The position numbers and the translations under genes are program-made. Source: Chloranthus sessilifolius (Eukaryota > Streptophyta > Magnoliopsida > Chloranthales > Chloranthaceae). Taken from it: a stretch of DNA of 64,000 nt. The DNA is taken from contig CM037596.1 of the NCBI GenBank assembly GCA_021018995.1, positions 104,515,416-104,579,415 on the forward strand. Direction: 5' to 3'. Below are positions 34,466 to 44,845 of the stretch, piece after piece; the stretch's first letter is position 1; the number at the start of each line of letters is the position of its first letter. The notes under the pieces were generated by a model, which had not been told where the DNA came from, searched no databases, and was given only the letters and a program-made list of their open reading frames with translations.

Positions 34466-34727
34466 CCCCTACACGTCCAATTAGATTCAAGCATCGATTT
34501 TAAATAACAAAACTTCAAATCACACTTATCATTTTCATTTGATTAAATCAAGGCATCTATGAATCAATTTCAAAAATATAATAAAATATTAAATTTCCCC
34601 TACACGTCCAATTAGATTCAAGCATCGATTTTAAATAACAAAACTTCAAATCACACTTATCATTTTCATTTGATTAAATCAAGGCATCTATGAATCAATT
34701 TCAAAAATATAATCAAATATTAAATTT
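34466..34727. repeat. 131 bp tandem duplication in solo LTR F
   Basis: 34466-34596 and 34597-34727 match with about one difference (TAATAAAATATT versus TAATCAAATATT). The unit boundary falls at CCCCTACACG, and a third partial start (CCCCTACC) follows. Confidence 0.9.
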
Positions 34728-35084
34728 CCCCTACCTTAACCTCGAAGCAAGCAAGGTCCTATCAATGGCCGTCCACCCTTAATCTACATCACAAGCACAC
34801 AATGATGCATCAATGAATAACCCCAACCACTAATAACTTAGACTATTTAAGTGTTTTCTAAAAATTGAGTCGGAACGGGCAAGTTTGCGCCAACACAGAA
34901 ATTGATGTAACCTTGCTCCTAAATTTTGACCTTTAAAACTTTAGATTCATAAGTTGGTCAAAACACAAACATTGTAGATCTCTTTGTTATCTTTCCAACG
35001 CCTCACGAATCGCATCAATCGGAGGTCGGAGTAGAACGTTATGGTCAAAATACTAAAGCAGTACTGGCAACTCAGACAAAATCG

Positions 35085-35625
35085 ACTAATCGATTTTCAA
35101 AATCGATTAATCGATTTTCCAAAGTCGATTGATCGATTTTATCTCGATTGATCGATTTTCAAAGAGCCAAAAATCTTTTTCACTATTTGAGACCAGTCGA
35201 TTAATCGACCCAATTTCGATTAATCGAAATTCAAAAATCGATTAATCGATTTTACTCGATTAATCGGTTTCGTTTCTCGACAAAATTAGAAATTTACCTA
35301 ACTTATTACTAAATTTTGACCTTTAAAACGATTGATTCACAAGTTGGTCAATTCATGAAAGTTGTAGGGATTTCTGTCTTCTTTCCAACGCAACAAGAAT
35401 CACGTCAATCCGAATTCGGCACAAAAAGTTATGGCTGAAATACTACAGTAGTGTCAGTAAGCCCAGGCAAACTCGATTAATCGATTTTCAAAATCGATTA
35501 ATCGAATTTCAAAATCGATTAATCGAAATTCTCTTCGATTAATCGATTTCGGGGAGTTCTTCTTGAATTTCTCTCTTGTCAAAAACTCGATTAATCGAGT
35601 TTCAAAATCGATTAATCGATTTTGG
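35085..35625. repeat. ATCGATTAATCGAT palindrome arrays in solo LTR F
   Basis: Two clusters (about 35085-35275 and 35470-35625) of ATCGATTAATCGAT/CGATTAATCGA. They are separated by a repeat of the TTTGACCTTTAAAAC...CTTTCCAACGC block that also precedes the first cluster near 34920. The same palindrome type is used by element D. Confidence 0.85.
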
Positions 35626-36648
35626 CAGTTTCTGAGCACTTCTCGGGTTTGAACCTTGAAACCCATTTTTTTTATCAAAATTCAATCCTTTTGATCCTAA
35701 TCTTTTTCACACATCTAACCAACATATATTTAATTAAATACATGGAAGAATTGTGTTATTTACCTCTTTAAATCGGTGATTTACTCGTAGATCGGATCGT
35801 CTTCTTCGTTAGATAAAAAGGGTTTCCAAACCCACCTCGATCATCTCCGTGCTCCAAGATCACAACCAAACCCACGAAATTAACGGCAATCCTTCCACAC
35901 ACACTTCACGCAAACTCACGCTACGATTTGCAGATCAAAACCCACGATCTCTTGGCAAGAAGAGGGTTTCAAAACCCCCAAACGGCTCCAAAACCCATAA
36001 AACCACAACCAAACGTCGAAATCGACGGCGATCTTCCCCTTAGACGATCTCACAAATGTTTTTCACGCAAATCTAAGGCTCGGCACTCATGGATTCAAGA
36101 CGTTCATTTCATCTCCTCCTCTTTCTCTCTTCCTTCTCTCCTCAAAAACCCAAAACCTAAAACAAAACCTTGTGTAAACCGGGTGTTAGCTCCCAAAAGA
36201 AGAAATTGCCTTCTTTAACTAAATGGGATCGGTTCCCATACAAAACACATATACTTGTCTTTGGGCGTATTAGTTCTCATCTAAGGATCTAGCTCCCGTG
36301 TGAAACGAACGTACCTATATAGGTGTTATCTCATAACAAAATAGTTTTCTTTGATTAGGTGTGGGCCTACACACCCAAACCATCCACTAATCGGACCCGG
36401 TGTTGAGCCCATACACCAAAGCTTGGTGCATAAGAAACCACCTAATGCTCAACACACAATCTAAATCCGTCTTTTTCCACTCAAGACCAAACCCAATTTA
36501 ACTTACGTAAGTAATTTCATAAAATCGAGCACGTGATCAGTCGGGCACGCACACCGAGGTACATTGTTCAAAGTCGGGCATACATCTCGGGATACACTAT
36601 TCAAAGTCAAAATTTTCAGGCTGTTACAATGGAGGAGTTATCGAGTGC

Positions 36649-38013
36649 TCATTTTCGTTTCTTACTTATTTTGTCATTCACATGCATAGAAACTAAAGAT
36701 TGGGCGTAAGATGAATCCAAGTTCAACTGATAAAGATTGCCCACTAATGAGCCACCACCCACAATATCGGAATTAAATAATAGAGTAAACATATTATGTT
36801 CAAATTTAAATTTAAAACCTAATGAATCCAATTTAGAAATTGAGATAAGGTTTCTAGTGATACTGGGAACATAAATAGTATCAACTAAATCCAAAATGAA
36901 ACCACTATCTAAAATGAGATGGAGAGTCCCAATGGCCTCCACGTCTGCTTCTACTCCATTCCCGAGTTTGATGGTACGTTCGCCTTTACTTAGCTTCCTG
37001 CTGGATCGAAATCCCTGCATTGAATTACTTATGTGAATAGTTGCACCAGAATCTATCCACCAAGTATTGCGTGGAGCATCAACATAAAGTGATTCAAAAC
37101 ACACAAAAGCAAGGTCATTACCTTTCTTAACTAGCCAATCTCTGTATTTCTGACAATTCTTCTTAATGTGTCCCTTCTTCTTACAGAAGTGACACTTGAT
37201 GCCAGAAGTAGATGTGCTAGCCTCTCCTTGTTTGGTTTTCGGTGGAGGAGCTTTCACGTTCTTTCCTTTATATTGTCCCAGTTTTCGCTTGAAATTTCGT
37301 TTCGATGGGCCAAGAGCGGCGTAATGGGCACTTTCAGGTTTTTCAGCCCGAAGTCGTTCTTCTTCTTGGACACAGTGAGCGATTAACTCGTTCATCTTCC
37401 ACTTCTCTTTCTGCTTGTTATAATTGATCTTGAACGGGCCAAATTGCACAGGAAGAGAAGTCATAATGAAGTGAACAAGATAATCCTCGGAAAAACCCAT
37501 GTCCAATTCTTTCAATTGAGTGGCCATGCCACTCATTTTCATAATGTGCTCCCGGACGCCGCTATGACCATCATATTTCATGGTTCCCATTTTAACAATT
37601 AGACTACTGGCAAGGGCTTTAGAAGTCCCTTGAAATTGTTCCTTAATGGCTTGCATGTATTCTTTTGCAGTGTGCGAGTCAGGAATACCTCCCCGAATCG
37701 CATCAGCAATGGAACTCTTTATGATCATGAGGCTCATACGATTTGATCTATCCCATTTTTCTAAATCCGTATGGTTCACTGCCAGATCCTCAGCCGAGGC
37801 ATCAGCGGTGAGCACCTTGGGTTTATCAGATCGTATAACATAGTCAAGATCCATGTAGCCTAGAACAATTGCAACTTGTTCCTTCCATTTCTTATAATTT
37901 GATCCACTCAAAAGTTCAATTCCACCAATCATATTGGTTATGATAGACGGGTTCAATGTTGCACAATAATTAAGGGCTTTATTATGTCCACATACAATCG
38001 AAGTAACTATCAA
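36649..38013 (-). CDS. Gag and protease of copia C1
   Basis: 454 open codons. The likely true Gag start is the later Met before I-G-G-I-E-L-L-S-G-S-N-Y-K-K-W-K (near 37930); the first Met of the open frame is 38013. Gag core with L-V-H-F-I-M-T-S-L-P near 37470. A CCHC zinc knuckle C-H-F-C-K-K-K-G-H-I-K-K-N-C near 37190. The protease motif W-W-I-D-S-G-A-T-I-H near 37055 keeps the catalytic D-S-G, followed by N-L-I-S-I-S-K-L near 36840. It ends at a TGA just before integrase, which would truncate the polyprotein, so this copy probably makes no Pol. Confidence 0.88.
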   Translation of the reverse strand: MIVTSIVCGHNKALNYCATLNPSIITNMIGGIELLSGSNYKKWKEQVAIVLGYMDLDYVIRSDKPKVLTADASAEDLAVNHTDLEKWDRSNRMSLMIIKSSIADAIRGGIPDSHTAKEYMQAIKEQFQGTSKALASSLIVKMGTMKYDGHSGVREHIMKMSGMATQLKELDMGFSEDYLVHFIMTSLPVQFGPFKINYNKQKEKWKMNELIAHCVQEEERLRAEKPESAHYAALGPSKRNFKRKLGQYKGKNVKAPPPKTKQGEASTSTSGIKCHFCKKKGHIKKNCQKYRDWLVKKGNDLAFVCFESLYVDAPRNTWWIDSGATIHISNSMQGFRSSRKLSKGERTIKLGNGVEADVEAIGTLHLILDSGFILDLVDTIYVPSITRNLISISKLDSLGFKFKFEHNMFTLLFNSDIVGGGSLVGNLYQLNLDSSYAQSLVSMHVNDKISKKRK

Positions 38014-39962
38014 TTTCGCAAGGTTATAATTATAGTAGGTGACGCGAAAATTAAAATATGTGAAGGAATATAAAAATTAAAACCAATATGGTTTTATTGA
38101 GAAACGATTTGTGTCATTATAACCCTCCGTTGGGTCGAGCCATAACACACTAGTCGCTTCCTCAATCTATATTAATGATTGTGGTACTAATTGCGTCGTT
38201 ATGACCCTCCGTTGGGTCGAGTCACAACACGCGAGCAGTACCCACACACACAAAATAATGAATAGTGAAACACAGCCATTATATAACATTAAGTGATTTA
38301 TCACCGTTGGGCAGAAGAATCCCTTATGTTGTAATGCCAACGTTCACTACACACTTTCACTGAATTTGTAACACGGTCTTGGACAAAATTAAACCTCACT
38401 ATGAAAACCACGGCATTAGGAAGGATCATCACCGTTGGGCAGAAGAATCTTTCCAAGCCATGTTTTCAAATTAGGCTTGATAATAATTTAGATGATCACA
38501 AAACGTGTTATGAGGAGGTGTCAAAATAGACAACAAACGAGCATTATAATGTGTAAGTACCAGCCATGGTGGTAGAGCACAACCTCCACTACCCAATTCT
38601 AATGAATGATACTTGAACAAAAATTGATTACATAATTAAAAAATAGAAAAAATAACATCAGGTGATGAAAATATCATAATAAAGAGCTCATTATCAAAAA
38701 TAGACCTCAAAAATGGATCCGGAATGTCCGAGATAGTCAAAATGCATATATAATGTCCGAAAATCGGACCTATAAATAGCCCAGAAATGGCCCGAGAAGA
38801 TTAGGAAATAGTGTCGGCATAATTGCACTGTGTATCGGACCGGGTCATGGGCCTTTGTGGCCGGGTGGGCTATGGGCCATGTGGGTCAGGGACATGGGCC
38901 AAAAGTGCTGAGTGGGCCTCAGCCAGTTGGTCGGGCTGTGGGTCGGGCCATAGTCCAAATGGGCCATGCGGGCCAATTGGGCCAAATAGGCCCAGGCGGG
39001 TCGGGTGGGCCAAGTAGGCCCATCAGGTCGGGTGGGCCAAATAGGCCCAGACGGGTCGGGTGGGTCGAAGAGGCCCCTGAGGTTGGGGTCGTCGGGCCAA
39101 AGGCCCGACGGGCCAGGGCCATGGTCATGGGGCCAAATAGGCCAGGCGGGTCGGGTGGGTCGAAAAGGCCCAGCAGGGTTGGGTCTGTCGGTCAGCCAAA
39201 TGAGGCCCAGACGGTCGTCTTGCGGGTCGGGCTTGGTCGGTCAAAGTGGTCGAGGCAAAATCCAAAAGGAACAGACAGGTCGGGTGGGCCAAATAGGGCC
39301 AGACGGGTCGGGTGGGCGGGCTAACTAGGCCCAAGCGGATGGGGACGGACCGATCCCGGTCAAACACCTAACCTCCCTTCTCCTGCTCATCTTCCCCATT
39401 TGTTTTTTTTTTTTAATAAGTTGCAGGGCAACTGCAAGAATTCACGCAGCTACCCGTGCCTCCACCGGTGACTCCGGCGCCGCCCGGCAGATCCGGCCGA
39501 TCGGCCGGCCGGAAGTCGAGTGTCATCCGGTGGAAAAAAATTTAACCGACGGACCGGCCAAAAGAAAACCAAGTTTTTTTTTTTGATTTGTAAGCAAACA
39601 CCCTTAAGGGCTTACCCACTACCAAGGATCAAGCCGACGGTCCGGCACCGACGATCGGCCCGCGGTCGGCCGGTGCCAGTCCGGTGGCCGGAAAAGGGCC
39701 ACCGGCGCCGGACCGTCGGCCACAAAAACCCCAAAAAATGGTTGTTTTTTTTTTTTTTTTTTGATTTGCAGCGACCCCCTGCTCCTCATCGGTGACCAGA
39801 CCCGAGGGTGAGCCATCCGGTCGGCCACAACGCCGGCGGTCGTCCCTTTTGTTTTTTTTTTTTTTTTTTATAAAACAGCCATATAAAATAATAATAATAA
39901 TAATAAAAGCTTATTTTAAAATTTTGATCGATCATAATGCCAATCATGGCTCTGATACCAAT
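38014..39962 (-). other. Leader of copia C1 with GC-rich array and primer-binding site
   Basis: A long 5' leader with no credible gene. 38115 and 38200 carry two copies of ACCCTCCGTTGGGTCGAG; 38300 and 38427 carry CACCGTTGGGCAGAAGAATC. 38830-39345 is a GC-rich array of about 27-33 bp units built on GGGTCGGGTGGGCCAAATAG. 39400-39870 has GC-rich segments with runs of T. The primer-binding site is ATCATGGCTCTGATACCAAT (39943-39962), complementary to initiator-Met tRNA on the minus strand. Confidence 0.85.
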
Positions 39963-40423
39963 TGATGGAATCTAAATGGATCTGATGATCCGACCATCCA
40001 AAATTAAGCCTAAAGATCTAGGCGCACGATCAATCAAAAACCAACAAACTATAAATATGCGCACCTTGAGCGTTAGCCATTGATGGTTGCCGATCTTCAA
40101 CGATGTTCTCGCGTTCAATGTCTCCTAGCACAATGGGGATGCTCTCGCCAATAGGGAGGATTCAATTATTTCGAGCTATCGTTGGGACCAGGCACCCCTT
40201 ATATTTATAGCCAAAGAGTCCTATCCCATTAAGGACTGAAATTGCTAATTATAGTGTGAATAGAAATCACAATCATACCTTAACTGAAAAATACAATAAG
40301 CAGTTGCCTATTCTCTTCAAACTCACAAGAATAGCAATTGTACATCTTAAGGTTGATCTTATACCATTTATCGGTCAACGGGTTTGACCATAGTGATGGC
40401 CACCAAAATAGGAACTTCTAACA
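39963..40423 (-). repeat. 5' LTR of copia C1
   Basis: 461 bp, the partner of 29069-29527, with TSD CTTAT after it (40424-40428). It holds CTTATATTTATAG (near 40198), a possible TATA region. Confidence 0.93.
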
Positions 40424-40428
40424 CTTAT

Positions 40429-40770
40429 ATGGGCCCATATGACTTGATATGGCCAATTTAACCTTTTGGACCCAATATTTGAACCCATATCTAATCAGGG
40501 CACATATTGTATGTGTTGGGGTGTAACAAGATATGTATCGGCATCGGACATGGCCGATATTTAAAACCATGGTGATACCACCTACACAAGCACCAATATC
40601 AGCAACATGTTCTGACCTTTCACATCCCATGGTCACACCTGCAATCATTGTGTAACCATGAGCTAAATGATGATGTAAGTTTTGGTCCCTGTTTGATTAA
40701 AGAACTAAATTTCATCTTGTTAAGAGTTGCTTTTATATATCAGTAATCTCACGGATGTGCATGTTCTTAG
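40429..40770 (+). other. 3' end of the GLR intron
   Basis: No gene. Contains a GGCCGATATTTAAAACC end-like motif near 40552 that resembles the repeat at 21306-22434, then a T-rich lead into the TTCTTAG acceptor. Confidence 0.55.
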
Positions 40771-41172
40771 GCATTCCCGAAAGGCTCCCCGCTTGTCACC
40801 GACGTCTCCGAAGCAATACTAAAAGTGCGCGAAAGTGGTCAAATGAAGGACCTAGAAAACGGTCTACTCTCATCCTCCAAGTGTTTGAGCAAAGATGATG
40901 ATGTGAACATAAACTTGGGCATCGAAAACTTCGGGGGTCTCTTTGTAATCTCCGGAGGGACGTCCACATTTGTTCTGCTGCTATTCTTTGTTGTCTGAGT
41001 TCGGAACCATTGGCATGAGTACTGTTTGATGTTTCATAGATTGGTTTCCAGCCTCCTCGCAATTGTGAAGATCTTCAAAGAAAAAATACACAAGTTTCTA
41101 TCTCAGAAACTTGGATCTGAGCGTCTAGTTGGACGAGTTCACCCAGCTGAGTTGCCTCAATTGCAGTTATGA
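40771..41172 (+). pseudogene. GLR pseudogene, last exon
   Basis: Continues from the 24477 exon in phase 0: A-F-P-K-G-S-P-L-V-T-D-V-S-E-A-I-L-K-V-R-E-S-G, then N-F-G-G-L-F-V-I-S-G-G-T-S-T-F-V-L-L-L-F-F-V-V, the M4 helix of the channel. An in-frame TGA at 40996-40998 follows M4 directly; readable tail sequence continues to the stop at 41170-41172. Losing only the ~57-residue tail might be tolerated, but with the upstream lesions the gene is most likely dead. Confidence 0.82.
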
Positions 41173-41377
41173 GCAAGGGCAGGAGGAAGATTTTCAAGAT
41201 TCTTCAGTTTGGAACTTGTATGTTTATTTTGTATAGAAACTACTGCTTCTGTTGTAAAGAAGATAGAAAATGTGGCTAGCTTGCCAGAGTTTTTGTATTG
41301 GAAAATGTAAATTGTTGCTAGACAGGTTAAAAAATGAATTAGGAATTAGGTCACGTTCAAATCCCAATTTACCTATA

Positions 41378-41781
41378 TGTAATAGTCCCAAATCGGATAG
41401 GGAAAAGTCCTGACCCTGAGCTATATGTGATTGCGGACGCTACATACCATGACGTGTTTTGGGTGGGGATTTAAGCCCATGCCAGAAACAAAATCAGGGC
41501 GGGGACTTAAGCCCAGAACCAAACAATATTGTGGCATGTGGGTCTGGGTCTTCACAGAATGGTATCAGAGCCGAGGACGGCTCTTCTATAAGGTAGGGGG
41601 ATTGTAATAGTCCCACATCGGATAGGGAAAAGTCCTAACCCTGTGCTACATGTGATTGCGGACGCTACATGCCATGACGCATTTTGGGTGAGGATTTAAG
41701 CCCATGCCAGAAACAAAATCGGGGCGGGGACCTAAGCCCAGAACCGGACAATATTGTGGCATATGGGTCTGGGTCTTCACA
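41378..41781 (+). mobile_element. TRIM retrotransposon (404 bp)
   Basis: Two 179 bp LTRs (41378-41556 and 41603-41781), TGTAATAGTCCC...GGGTCTTCACA. Between them lie only a primer-binding site TGGTATCAGAGCC (41560-41572) and a purine tract AAGGTAGGGGGA just before the second LTR. Flanks CTATA and CTATC fit a 5 bp TSD with one change. It has no coding capacity and would need enzymes supplied by another element. It lies just downstream of the GLR last exon. Confidence 0.93.
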
Positions 41782-41786
41782 CTATC

Positions 41787-42263
41787 AAAAATAAAATTGA
41801 ATTAGGAATCTTGGCTTCTTTTTTTTGAGCGGAGTTTGACTGGGTTTGAGTTCTTACTGTTGTTCATAGATTTTGTCTTTTCATTATATAGAGATGGTTT
41901 TTAGTTCATGTCCGCGCTATTTTAGTTATTTTGTGTTGGGTTTCAGAATTTTCCTTCTTTAACTTACATCAACTGAAAGCTCTTGAAAAAGCCACAATGT
42001 CCATGTCTCGAAGAACTTCAACTCTCTATAAAGTTTTTTTCTTTTTCTAATATGCAAGCTGGGCTCAAACCTGCAACCTTAACTTTTTCTAAAGAAGTCT
42101 GAATCTCACACCTGCAATCTTATCTTCTATTCGTTGATGATATCCTAACTTCCATTCACTAGAATCTTAAGCATCAAATATCTCAGGAAAAATTTATCAA
42201 AATCATCACCATAATTATCATCATCATCATCATCATAGCCTTATTCCATCCCTTTGGGGTTGA
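41787..42263. other. Non-coding spacer
   Basis: No gene seen. AT-rich, with a CATCATCAT run near 42220-42235. The five bases CTTTG (42264-42268) at its end are the TSD of the next solo LTR. Confidence 0.6.
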
Positions 42264-42680
42264 CTTTGTGTGACAGCCCAAATTTCTGCACTCGGGAATT
42301 CGTGTCATCAGGATCATGCTCTGGATGATCCCCAGGATAAATCACAGAGTGTCAGCTCGTCTAACGGAAATTAGAGCAGATACTGTCCAGTAGTGACAGA
42401 TCGAGTCATCATAAATGGCTTTAAAAGAAAGAAAGAATAAACAATGCATATTTATAAGATAAAAAAATATACATTCTCCAAAAATGAACCAAGAAGAATC
42501 ACTGGTGATGGACATCCATCACCCAAAACAATGGTTCCTAATAGTGGTTCCTACAGAATGTATAATAATACAAGTAATACAATACCTATAATAATAAGTA
42601 CAAACGGTGGCCACCAGGTACACAAATAATCCAGAATTCAGTACATAAACTAAAAAACATATAAACTAATACCCAAACAA

Positions 42681-42790
42681 CTAATAGAACTCGTCAGCTA
42701 GGGTATCGGTATCCTCCTCCTCAGCCTCAGCCTCCGGATCAGGCTGGTAGTCAGGATCGTTCTCTGTACTGGGAGCTCTAGCCTCAGAAC
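42681..42790 (-). other. Acidic LTR reading frame in the solo LTR
   Basis: Follows AATAG/GT (42791/42790), phase 1. It encodes E-N-D-P-D-Y-Q-P-D, a run of Glu/Ala, and D-E-F-Y before TAG. Compared with the element A copy, several changes still keep Asp/Glu and the Phe-Tyr ending, which suggests past protein-level constraint. Confidence 0.45.
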
Positions 42791-43583
42791 CTATTAATGT
42801 TATAGAAAACAGGATGAGCTATATCTAAGCTCAGTAGAAGAATCACAGCTAAAATGGTATTGAAAATGTATGACATGATTTGCAGGTAGTATCTCAAACA
42901 GATAATCAAATCAGAATATGCAGACAGGATAAATCAAATGACATGTACTGAGTTTTCAAATAATAGACCATATGCTATTAGTATATAATTTGTGATTTAA
43001 ATCATGCATATTTCTAACTTAAGAAACTCCCATGAATATATAACACGTGGTAATCAGGTATATGCCGATAGAAAACCCCAATCAATCGTCATTCATATGA
43101 ACAATTTTCAGAGTGCAACAATGTCTCATCTATGGAATGCAATTGTGTCGAGGGATTATCAAAGCAGATGCACGATTGTGTCAGGGCACGGATATACCGC
43201 CGAGTCGGTGGGGATCATCTGGATTAAATACTTAAAATCACATACACACATATGACCTCAAGAATCAGATATCAGAAATCAGAAACAGATTTCAGAATAC
43301 AGAAATCAGAATGCAAGAATAAGAAATGACAGAGATTTATTGATATGCAAACATACTTTTAAAATAGAAATCATGATACAGATGTGAATGAATCATGAAA
43401 TCATATTCAGGTATATTTTTAGGTTGGATTTTCCCTACCTTAAATCAGACCTCTTTCTAAGCAAACCTATAGCTTTTCAAAGCATCATGGTCTGATCCTA
43501 AACCACAGACATGTCAGGATACTAACTGGCGCAGTGCCCAATAATGTTTTATCCACAAAACTAAAACAGCAGAAAAACAGGGG

Positions 43584-44129
43584 TGATTGATCGATCAATG
43601 TCCTTGCTTGATCGATCAATCCATCTCTTTGATCGATCAATGTCCAAATTGATCGATCAATTATTCAAACAACTCATAGGTGTTAAAAGGGGTTTGATCG
43701 ATCAACACCCTTGTTTGATCAATCAATCCTCAACTTTGATCGATCAATCTCTCATTTGATCAATTAATGCCTCCCTTTAATTCACAAACAACAGATGGGA
43801 TTTGATCGATCAATCTTCCTCATTGATCGATCAATCCACAAATTTGATCGATCAATCTTCCAGATCAATGTCCCCATTGATCGATCATTCTTGCCTTTGA
43901 TTGATCACTTCACTGTGATCGATCAATTTCTCATATTGATCAATCAATGCTAAATTTGATCGATCAATCTTCAGAATTGATCGATCAATGCCTATCGGGC
44001 ATTTTACTTTCAGAAAAACACTCCACTGTTCCCATTAATTTTTTATACGAATTGATCAATCAATTCTCTCCCTTGATCGATCAATCCCAGGCTTGATCGA
44101 TCAATTTACTAATTTGATCGATCAAGGAT
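43584..44129. repeat. TTGATCGATCAA palindrome array in the solo LTR
   Basis: About twenty TTGATCGATCAA units and variants; at the start they repeat every 20-21 bp, close to two helical turns. The intervening short sequences differ from those in the element A LTR, while the palindromes themselves are kept. Confidence 0.85.
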
Positions 44130-44845
44130 GACAGTTTCTGTCATTAATGGCTGTCATCAAATTCTTCCTACTTTGACCTTTAACCTTTAATTATTTTAAC
44201 AGACAACTCCTAAATATCCTTTTACACATTTATGAATCTAAAAACTCACCTATTTGAAGCCCCTTTCGGGTTCTCGGCAAATGCAATCTGAAGAGGGTTT
44301 CAGATCCGATTTTCGGAGTTTATCGCCGCTATGACTCGGATAAGCAGACGCTCAGCTCCGCTTCAACACACAGAGACAACACACATACTTAGACTAAATA
44401 TGGAACGTTTTATTTGACCCCTCCACACTCTATTTCAGACAAATGCACGATCTAGGGTATTCCCAACCTTGTTTTCTCAAAGAAACTACAACCTAGCTAC
44501 AAACTGTCAAGAAGCAAGAAGGAGAAGATGAAAGGTAAGCATTCTAACTCTCTTCCTTCTCTTATAAGCTAAGAAACATAAATATCCTTGATATTTCTGT
44601 TTTCCCTTAACTTTAGCTCTGGTGTGGAGCACCTACATAGTTTCTACGGTGCACTACGCCTCATCACAGGTTTACATGACTCGGACTCATACAAGAAGTC
44701 GCACATGACTTCATCTAACTGTGAATTAATATTATTTCCAATAATATTAATTTAAAAATTTTTAAATCTATCTCGATTTTCGTGTCAGGCACGCATATCG
44801 AAGCAGTCGGGTTCTTGTTCAGAATTTTAGGGCTATTACACTTTG

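Larger units (their letters stand above)
32681..36628 (-). mobile_element. Solo LTR F (3.9 kb) nested in copia integrase
   Basis: TGTGACAACCCG...CAGGCTGTTACA with TSD ATGGA (32676-32680 and 36629-36633). Removing it with one TSD copy rejoins the copia frame across the GAG-pre-integrase domain; an in-frame TGA lies just upstream near 36652. It contains, right to left, a TATA-like CTATATAG near 36320, donor AGAG/GTAAAT at 35764/35763, palindrome arrays, a duplicated 131 bp segment, AAG/GTAGGGGAA near 34735, and a hairpin minisatellite. Minus orientation. Confidence 0.93.
29069..40423 (-). mobile_element. Full-length Ty1/copia element C1 with nested solo LTR
   Basis: LTRs 29069-29527 and 39963-40423 (TGATGGAATC...GAACTTCTAACA), TSD CTTAT on both sides (29064-29068, 40424-40428). 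Right to left: 5' LTR, primer-binding site, about 1.9 kb GC-rich leader, gag-protease, integrase, RT, RNase H, 3' LTR. This is the copia order, integrase before RT. Without the nested 3,948 bp solo LTR and its TSD it would be about 7.4 kb. The two LTRs differ by roughly eight substitutions and one 2 bp indel, counted by eye, so it is fairly young. Confidence 0.93.
24833..40770 (+). other. 15.9 kb transposon-filled intron of the GLR gene
   Basis: GT at 24833 and TTCTTAG ending at 40770 join conserved GLR coding in phase 0 (G-F-G-Y then A-F-P-K-G-S-P). Removing the solo LTR 25019-28545 and the copia element 29069-40423 with one TSD copy each would leave an intron of about 1 kb, a normal plant size. 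Confidence 0.75.
42269..44840 (-). mobile_element. Solo LTR of the element A family (2.6 kb)
   Basis: TGTGACAGCCC...AGGGCTATTACA with TSD CTTTG on both sides (42264-42268 and 44841-44845). Clearly related along its length to the LTR at 4572-7211 but diverged. Minus orientation: TATA-like CTTATAAG near 44573, donor ATAG/GTGAGT at 44250/44249, palindrome array, AAG/GTAGGGAAAA near 43437, a degenerate GTAGCTCACCCT block near 42820, and an acidic frame at 42681-42790. Confidence 0.93.

Noticed and set aside
35849-36218. Basic reading frames at the right end of solo LTR F
   Set aside because: Antisense to the LTR, overlapping in two frames, lysine/arginine-rich by composition, no domain recognised.
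38823-39367. GC-rich reading frames in the copia C1 leader
   Set aside because: Repeat-encoded Gly/Pro/Arg strings on both strands with no recognised domain.
39943-39962. Possible tRNA genes at the TGGTATCAGAGCC matches
   Set aside because: These are primer-binding sites next to LTRs; no cloverleaf could be drawn and no other tRNA was seen.
43584-44129. Palindrome arrays as CRISPR-like repeats
   Set aside because: Plant nuclear DNA, irregular spacing, repeat-like linkers, and position inside LTRs.
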